Source of the DNA: Azoarcus sp031556475
GTDB taxonomy: Bacteria; Pseudomonadota; Gammaproteobacteria; Burkholderiales; Rhodocyclaceae
Assembly: GCA_031556475.1 (NCBI GenBank)
Contig: JAVBSY010000008.1
Coordinates: forward strand, 93,080 to 157,079
Length of the DNA: 64,000 nt
Direction: 5' to 3'
Both the position numbers and the translations under genes were made by a program. The notes under the pieces are model-generated. The model did no database searches. It was not told the origin of the DNA and saw only the letters and a list, made by a program, of their open reading frames with translations. Positions 58,930 through 64,000 of this stretch are shown piece by piece (within the stretch, counting starts at the first letter, position 1; every line of letters begins with the position of its first letter).

Positions 58930-59877
58930 ATGAAACAAGATTTAAACGATATGGCATATTTTTCGGCGGTCGTCCGAAACAAGGGATTCACCGCCGCCGG
59001 CAAGGCGCTCGGCATTTCGAAATCGCTACTCAGCAGGCGCGTCGCCGAATTGGAATCCCGGCTCGGTATCCGCTTGTTGAACCGCTCGTCACGACGATTC
59101 TCCGTCACCGAGCTTGGAGAGCAATATGCTTCGCAATGCGCCAAGATGCTCGAACAAGCCGATCTCGCCCAACAGTTGATCGACGACTCGCTCGCGCACC
59201 CCAAAGGCAGGTTAACCATCAGCGCACCGGTAACGATGACCGAAACCCTGCTCGCGCCACTGATCGCGGAATTTCTCAAGAAACACGAAGACGTCCAGAT
59301 CGACCTGTTGGCGATCAACCGCGATGTCGATTTGATCGAGGAAGGCATCGACATCGCCATTCGCGCGAAGCCGTCGCCGCTTCCGGACTCCGATCTGCAC
59401 TTGCGTGTACTTGGACGGAGGCGGGATATCCTTGTCGCCAGCCCGGCATTCGTCGCAGATCACCCAGGCATGGCTACGACGATTCACAATCTGAAAAAAC
59501 TGCCAACCCTGACCCGGAAGGACAATGCAAAAACCCTGACATGGACACTGGAGCACGCCACGGAAGGACATAGACGAATCGACCTCGAGCCCCGGCTGGC
59601 TGCCAGTAATCTGACCGTTATCTTCCAGGCGGCAATCGAGGGCGTCGGCATCGCGCTACTGCCACAAATCCTCTGCCGTCGAGCGCTCGCCCAAGGCGTA
59701 TTGCGGCATGTTTTCGAAGGCTGGCACTCGCAAGAAGTGCTGGTGCATGCAGTATTTGCATCCAACAGAGGCAGTTCGCCCGCCTTCAGGGCATTCATGG
59801 ATCACCTGGCACGTTACTTCGACACCCCCGGCGCGTTTCTCGGCGAGAACCTCCAACAAGGAGCTTCATTGGGATGA
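58930..59877 (+). CDS. LysR-family regulator (AaeR/DmlR-like)
   Basis: 315 aa from ATG 58930 (CAGGA upstream). DNA-binding domain DMAYFSAVVRNKGFTAAGKALGISKSLLSRRVAELESRLGIRLLNRSSRRFSVTELGEQY; effector domain GRLTISAPVTMTETLLAPLIAEFLKKHEDVQIDLLAINRDVDLIEEGIDIAIRAK. Divergent from the ferric reductase-like gene and just before the FUSC gene. It might also regulate the latter, since AaeR-like regulators control FUSC-type efflux genes. Confidence 0.92.
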   Translation: MKQDLNDMAYFSAVVRNKGFTAAGKALGISKSLLSRRVAELESRLGIRLLNRSSRRFSVTELGEQYASQCAKMLEQADLAQQLIDDSLAHPKGRLTISAPVTMTETLLAPLIAEFLKKHEDVQIDLLAINRDVDLIEEGIDIAIRAKPSPLPDSDLHLRVLGRRRDILVASPAFVADHPGMATTIHNLKKLPTLTRKDNAKTLTWTLEHATEGHRRIDLEPRLAASNLTVIFQAAIEGVGIALLPQILCRRALAQGVLRHVFEGWHSQEVLVHAVFASNRGSSPAFRAFMDHLARYFDTPGAFLGENLQQGASLG

Positions 59878-60039
59878 CATGATTTCTGGCACAGCCACGA
59901 AGCATCGTGTCAAACCCGCCGTGATCTTCGTCAGCACCACACGAACTGCGCCCGGACGAGTTGCGCAAGCATATGGGGCATGGGCAAAGCACGCAGGGAA
60001 CGTGTGAATTTGAATCAAAAACGCTATGGCTCTACCCTG

Positions 60040-62256
60040 ATGCGGTTATTCCGCATTTTTTGCCGCCCCATGTCACTATCCGCACCTTCGTCGCCTTCCG
60101 CTCCGCTGCAGAAGATCCTTTTCAGCCAGCATTTCTATAACGGCCTTTCGGTCGGTGGTGGCGTGATGGGTGCCGTCTTTCTCGCCTATCTCGCCAGCGG
60201 GGGGGATCTGGCGATTACGGCGGGCATGGCCTCTGGCGCAGTGTGCGTGAGCATCGCCGACATTCCCAGCCCGGCGCGGCACAAACGCTACGAACTCCTC
60301 GCCGCGCTCGTTTTCAGTGTACTGGCGACGCTTGCAGTCGGGTTCGCGCGGCATTCTCTGTGGACGCTGGGAATCGCCGTGCTGGTATTGAGTTTTTTTA
60401 CCGCGCTCGCCAACGCCTACGGCAAGAAGGCGATGCCGGTCAGCTTTGCGGCAATCCTGGCGATGATCATGACGCTGGGCGGGCCGGAGCATTCCTTTGC
60501 CGAGGTACCCCGGGCGGTAGCACTCTTCGCTGGCGGCGGCATGTTGTATTTCGTGTATGCGCTCGCCGTTGCGCGGCGGTTGGAGTTCCGCACGCGGCAG
60601 CAGGCCTTCGCCGAAAGCTGTTTCGAACTGGCGCAATACCTGCGCGTCAAGGCAAGCTTCTACGGGCAGGATGCCACGCTCGATGAATGCTACGGCATGC
60701 TGATGCGGCAGCAGGCGGCGGTTGTGGACAAACAGCAGAACGCACGCGATTTCGTACTCGGGCGCATCGGCACGCCGCGCGAAGCGCAACTGGCGCAGAT
60801 GCTGCTCGCGCAGTTCGATCTTTTCGAGTCCGTCCTTTCCAGCCACACCGATTACCAACTGCTCCAGGAATGGTACGGCGGCTCCGATCCGATGATGCTG
60901 CTGCGCGACCTCGTCGGCAAGGCGGCGCTCGATCTCGACCGCGTTGCCTACACCGCGCTACGCGACAGCGAGGCGCCGCATCCGGTCAACTACAAAGCGG
61001 AAATATTCGCACTGCGTTACGAGATCGAACGGTTGGAACGGGAAACAGCGGCGGAGGGAATGGCAGCGGCGATCACGGCACTGAAAGCGTTCAAGGAGGC
61101 TTTCGAGCGCATCAGCCAGTGTGTCGTGCTGGTCCAATCGCTGCATGAAATCGCACAGAAACCCTTGTGCCCCGAGGCGGTCGCTGCCGGCATCGACCTG
61201 CAGCCGTTCCTCACCCCGGCCAGCTATAGCCCACGCGTTCTCCTCGAACATTGCCGCCTCGATTCGCCCTTTTTCCGCTACGCGCTGCGTATGACGTTGG
61301 CAATGGGTTGCGGCTTCCTCGTCGCCTACCTGCTGCCTTATTCCACGCACAGCTACTGGATTCTGCTGACCATCGCCGTCGTCATGCGTTCCAACTTCAG
61401 CATGACGCTGCAACGCCGCACCGACCGGATCCTCGGCAACCTCACCGGCTGCGTGCTCACCGCGCTCCTGCTGCAATTCACCCGCCATCCGGCAGCGTTG
61501 CTGCTGGCGCTGTTCGCCTCGCTCGTCGTGGCTCAAACCTTCGTCGTCGTCAGATACCGCTATACCGCCATCGCTTCTTGCGTCATGGCACTGTTGCAGA
61601 TTCATTTCCTCAATCCAGGAATTCCGTTCGCCATCGGCGAACGCCTGATCGACACACTGGTCGGCGCGCTCTTCGCGTACGGGTTCAGCTTCATCCTGCC
61701 GAGTTGGGAATACCGCGACCTGCCGCGGCGCCTGCGCGACCTGCTCGCAGCCAACCGGCGCTACGTGGAAGCGGTGCTCTGCGCCTCCAGCGATTTCGAC
61801 TACCGGCTGGCGCGCAAAGCGATGTTCGACAACATCGCCGCCGTCACCGGCGCCTTCGGGCGGATGTTGCAGGAGCCGGCAACACGCCGCCGCGCCGTCG
61901 CCGTCACACAGTCCTTCATCACTGCGAACTACCTGTTCGCCGCCCACGTCGCCGCGCTGCACGTACTGGTGAAACGCCTACCCGAGGCCGAAAAGCGCGA
62001 AATCCTGGGGCGTTCGGGCGACCACCGGGAAGCGATACAAGGATGCCTCGCCGATGCGCAGGATCTCGTCACCCGTGCGGTCGTTCAAGAAACCGGCGCC
62101 GCGTTCGTGCTCGGGGGAGAAACCACCGTTCCCGAAACAGCGCCGGCTGTCACCGCCGACCCGCGCCTTCTCATCGCCCAGCGCATTCGCGTCATCGACG
62201 CCGACGCGGAAGAAATCCGCCGCTTGGCGGCAAAAATGGCGATGGCAGAAGCCTGA
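60040..62256 (+). CDS. FUSC family inner-membrane protein, YccS/AaeB-like
   Basis: ~738 aa. Two sets of membrane helices: N-terminal (LSVGGGVMGAVFLAYLASGGDLAITAGM, LLAALVFSVLATLAVGFAR, LGIAVLVLSFFTALANAYG) and C-terminal (LRMTLAMGCGFLVAYLLPYSTHSYWILLTIAVVMRSNFSMTLQRRTDRILGNLTGC), the latter being the FUSC core motif. Long cytosolic segments lie between and after. YccS-like proteins are of unclear function; AaeB relatives export aromatic acids. Start unsure: no Shine-Dalgarno for 59980, 60040 or 60070. Confidence 0.88.
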   Translation: MRLFRIFCRPMSLSAPSSPSAPLQKILFSQHFYNGLSVGGGVMGAVFLAYLASGGDLAITAGMASGAVCVSIADIPSPARHKRYELLAALVFSVLATLAVGFARHSLWTLGIAVLVLSFFTALANAYGKKAMPVSFAAILAMIMTLGGPEHSFAEVPRAVALFAGGGMLYFVYALAVARRLEFRTRQQAFAESCFELAQYLRVKASFYGQDATLDECYGMLMRQQAAVVDKQQNARDFVLGRIGTPREAQLAQMLLAQFDLFESVLSSHTDYQLLQEWYGGSDPMMLLRDLVGKAALDLDRVAYTALRDSEAPHPVNYKAEIFALRYEIERLERETAAEGMAAAITALKAFKEAFERISQCVVLVQSLHEIAQKPLCPEAVAAGIDLQPFLTPASYSPRVLLEHCRLDSPFFRYALRMTLAMGCGFLVAYLLPYSTHSYWILLTIAVVMRSNFSMTLQRRTDRILGNLTGCVLTALLLQFTRHPAALLLALFASLVVAQTFVVVRYRYTAIASCVMALLQIHFLNPGIPFAIGERLIDTLVGALFAYGFSFILPSWEYRDLPRRLRDLLAANRRYVEAVLCASSDFDYRLARKAMFDNIAAVTGAFGRMLQEPATRRRAVAVTQSFITANYLFAAHVAALHVLVKRLPEAEKREILGRSGDHREAIQGCLADAQDLVTRAVVQETGAAFVLGGETTVPETAPAVTADPRLLIAQRIRVIDADAEEIRRLAAKMAMAEA

Positions 62257-62636
62257 TTCGGCGTTTGGGGAAGCTTCCGACGGAAACAGCGGAAGCCACC
62301 GAACAAGCTGCATGCCGACATCTGGACGATCCCGCCAATGATCCGTTCCGACGTATCCCATTTCATTACCAAGCGGCATGTGTCTATGCCGTAGTAGGAT
62401 AGAAGCTTCAAAGCAACAGAGGAACGTCCGGGCTGCGCCCGGCTCTCTATGGATATTCCTGATTCTCGAAGTCGCCAACCATCAGCCGTCGATCATCGTC
62501 TGCACCGCGTCAGCGTGCCAGCAGGGGGTACCTCAAATCCCTCTGCGCAACAACCCGGATTACCGACATTTTTCTGGCTACCCGAAAAAGTGTTTTCGCT
62601 GCGGGTCCGCAGCCCTAGCGCATAAGGATGCCACCC
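62257..62636 (+). promoter_or_regulatory. Leader of the TerC-CBS gene, structured but no riboswitch recognised
   Basis: 380 nt without a gene. Two perfect hairpins: CCGGGC/GCCCGG (62428-62442) and CTGCGG/CCGCAG (62599-62612), the second 25 nt before the ATG. TerC genes often follow a yybP-ykoY manganese riboswitch, but its conserved GGGGAGUA core is not visible here. An AAGGA ribosome site is at 62624-62628. Confidence 0.35.
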
Positions 62637-64000
62637 ATGGAATTCCTGCTCGACCCAGGTATCTGGGTCTCTCTCGTTACGTTGGTGATTCTGGAGATTG
62701 TGCTCGGCATCGACAATCTCGTATTCATTGCGATCCTGGCGGACAAGCTGCCCAGCCGCCTGCAAGACAGGGCACGTTATATCGGCTTGTCTTTGGCGCT
62801 TCTGATGCGGATTGCGATGCTTGCCGCAATGTCGTGGCTCATCACGCTGACCCAGCCGCTTTTTACCATCTGGTCGATCGAGTTTTCCGGAAAGGATTTG
62901 ATCTTGCTGGGTGGCGGACTATTTCTTACTTTCAAGGCAACGATCGAACTGCATGAAAGGCTCGAGGGGACCATCCACAAGGATTCGAGCAACAAAGTCC
63001 ATGCGGGCTTTTGGCTCGTGATCGCACAGATAGTGGTGCTCGATGCCGTGTTCTCGATCGACTCGGTGATCACGGCCGTGGGCATGGTCGATCATCTCGG
63101 CGTGATGATCGCGGCGGTGGTCATTGCCATGATTGTGATGGTGGTAGCCTCCAAGCCCTTGACGCTGTTCGTGAACGCCCACCCGACAGTGGTCATCCTG
63201 TGCCTGAGCTTCCTGCTCATGATCGGCTTCAGCCTGATCACGGACGGTTTTGGCCTGCACGTTCCAAAGGGATACCTCTACGCTGCGATCGGATTCTCCA
63301 TACTTATCGAGGTGTTCAATCAGATGCTGCAGCGGAATCTGCGGCTGAACGAAGCGCGGCAACCCTTCAGGGATCGGACTGCCGAAGCAATCCTGCGTCT
63401 GATGGGAGGTGCAAAAACGCTGGAAGAGAACGCCACCGACAACGCGAACAAATCAATATCCGTCACAGAACCTCGCGACGCTTTCGCCAAAGAAGAGCGG
63501 CAGATGATCACGGGCGTATTGACCCTGGCCGAGCGTTCCGTCAGACGAATCATGACGCCACGCAGCGATATCTCGTGGCTGGACAGCACGGTGGATTCGA
63601 CCGTGCTCAAGAAACAGCTACTGGAATCGCCTCACAGTCTCTTCCCTATCTGCCATGGCTCCCTCGACATGGTGATTGGCGTGGTTCGCGCGAAAGAACT
63701 GCTCGTGGTCATTGATCAGGGGGACGATATCGAATCGTTCGCCCGCAAGCACCCTCCTCTTCTCGTGCCCGACCAAATCGACAACATGCAACTCTTGCAG
63801 CGGCTGCGCGAGGCGAAAGGCAGTCTGGTGGTGCTGATCGACGAATATGGATCGGTACAAGGGCTTGTCACCCCTCATGACATCCTTGAAGCCATCGCAG
63901 GAGATTTCCCGGATGCGGACGAAACGCCGGATATCCTCAAGGATGCCGAAGGCTGGCTGGTCAAGGGAACGACCGACTTGTATCAATTGGAGCAGGCCAT
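62637..64000 (+). CDS. TerC-CBS-CorC family membrane protein (YegH/YoaE-like), 3' cut by window
   Basis: 454 residues seen, open at the window end. TerC-type membrane domain (residues ~1-235): GIWVSLVTLVILEIVLGIDNLVFIAILADKLP, IVVLDAVFSIDSVITAVGMVD, PTVVILCLSFLLMIGFSLI, with the paired acidic EIVLGIDN and DAVFSIDS motifs. Then two CBS repeats (MTPRSDISWLDSTVDSTVLKKQLLESPHSLFPICHG, and LREAKGSLVVLIDEYGSVQGLVTPHDILEAIAGDF), then the start of a CorC/HlyC domain. TerC relatives act in metal (Mn) export or homeostasis. Confidence 0.92.
   Translation, partial: MEFLLDPGIWVSLVTLVILEIVLGIDNLVFIAILADKLPSRLQDRARYIGLSLALLMRIAMLAAMSWLITLTQPLFTIWSIEFSGKDLILLGGGLFLTFKATIELHERLEGTIHKDSSNKVHAGFWLVIAQIVVLDAVFSIDSVITAVGMVDHLGVMIAAVVIAMIVMVVASKPLTLFVNAHPTVVILCLSFLLMIGFSLITDGFGLHVPKGYLYAAIGFSILIEVFNQMLQRNLRLNEARQPFRDRTAEAILRLMGGAKTLEENATDNANKSISVTEPRDAFAKEERQMITGVLTLAERSVRRIMTPRSDISWLDSTVDSTVLKKQLLESPHSLFPICHGSLDMVIGVVRAKELLVVIDQGDDIESFARKHPPLLVPDQIDNMQLLQRLREAKGSLVVLIDEYGSVQGLVTPHDILEAIAGDFPDADETPDILKDAEGWLVKGTTDLYQLEQA

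Noticed and set aside
62405..62636. yybP-ykoY manganese riboswitch before the TerC-type gene
   Set aside because: Expected by gene context, but the conserved GGGGAGUA core is not present in the leader as I read it.
1..64000. CRISPR arrays, rRNA and tRNA genes
   Set aside because: No regularly spaced repeats and no rRNA or tRNA signature were found by reading both strands; a tRNAscan/Infernal run would settle this.

Overview
The window is GC-rich Pseudomonadota DNA, most likely betaproteobacterial. The evidence for this is family content: an F-type conjugation system with a MobH relaxase, KfrA, AidA/PixA proteins, FUSC and TerC-CBS membrane proteins. No rRNA, tRNA or CRISPR array was seen, and the species cannot be fixed from the sequence alone. 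About three quarters of the window is a conjugative element, either an ICE or a large plasmid. No integrase, RepA or ParAB is visible, so neither its mode of maintenance nor its exact ends can be decided here.

Layout. 0-2 kb: the end of an IS630-type insertion sequence abutting a 5'-truncated membrane/coiled-coil gene, then a serine resolvase with a res-like set of inverted motifs. 2-11.2 kb: element housekeeping and stability genes. These are two unknown small proteins, a GNAT-like protein, a SprT-like zinc protease, a KfrA-like coiled-coil DNA-binding protein, a HigBA-type and a VapBC toxin-antitoxin pair, a compact HExxH metallopeptidase and a SNF2/HARP-like helicase. 11.2-34.8 kb: one long minus-strand transfer block. 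In transcription order it reads lytic transglycosylase, a two-repeat protein, TraA (pilin), TraL, TraE, TraK, TraB, an unknown 87-aa protein, DsbC, TraV, TraC, an ASCH protein, TrbI, an S26 peptidase, TraW, TraU, TrbC, TraN, TraF, SSB, TraH, a truncated PAPS-reductase-like protein, two accessory proteins, TraG, an OmpA-like lipoprotein and three small proteins. Many of these genes overlap by 4-17 nt. 34.75-35.22 kb: a gene-free, repeat-rich divergent region that is the best oriT/promoter candidate. 35.2-40.6 kb: the plus-strand mobilisation operon (small protein, TraI MobH relaxase, TraD coupling ATPase, DUF4400/TraJ-like membrane protein).

40.6-45.5 kb: a cargo island directly behind the mobilisation operon. 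It encodes an AbiJ-NTD4-type protein, a 1103-aa protein joining a NERD (PD-D/ExK) nuclease domain to a NACHT/STAND NTPase and long helical repeats, and a small protein with an N-terminal hydrophobic segment and an Rx4H HEPN-like motif. It reads as an anti-phage operon carried by the conjugative element. A membrane protein and a second VapBC pair follow, then about 1 kb of decayed sequence containing a fragment related to a gene at the other side of the element (2.9-3.4 kb).

48-54.6 kb: a DUF2189 membrane protein, then a striking minus-strand operon. It holds a PLP-dependent decarboxylase, a PaaK/CoF-synthetase-like adenylate-forming enzyme and four divergent AidA/PixA inclusion-body-family paralogues in a row. 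54.6-64 kb: small metabolic and regulatory units. These are a GcvA-like LysR divergent from an SDR (with Asn in place of the catalytic Lys) and a 93-aa protein, a ferric-reductase-like flavocytochrome divergent from another LysR, a YccS-like FUSC protein, and the start of a TerC-CBS-CorC (YegH/YoaE-like) protein cut by the window end.

Most interesting are the decarboxylase/adenylating enzyme/4x AidA-PixA operon, the AbiJ + NERD-NACHT + HEPN-like operon, and the repeat-rich putative oriT. All functional calls rest on motif and family recognition by eye; no database search was run.
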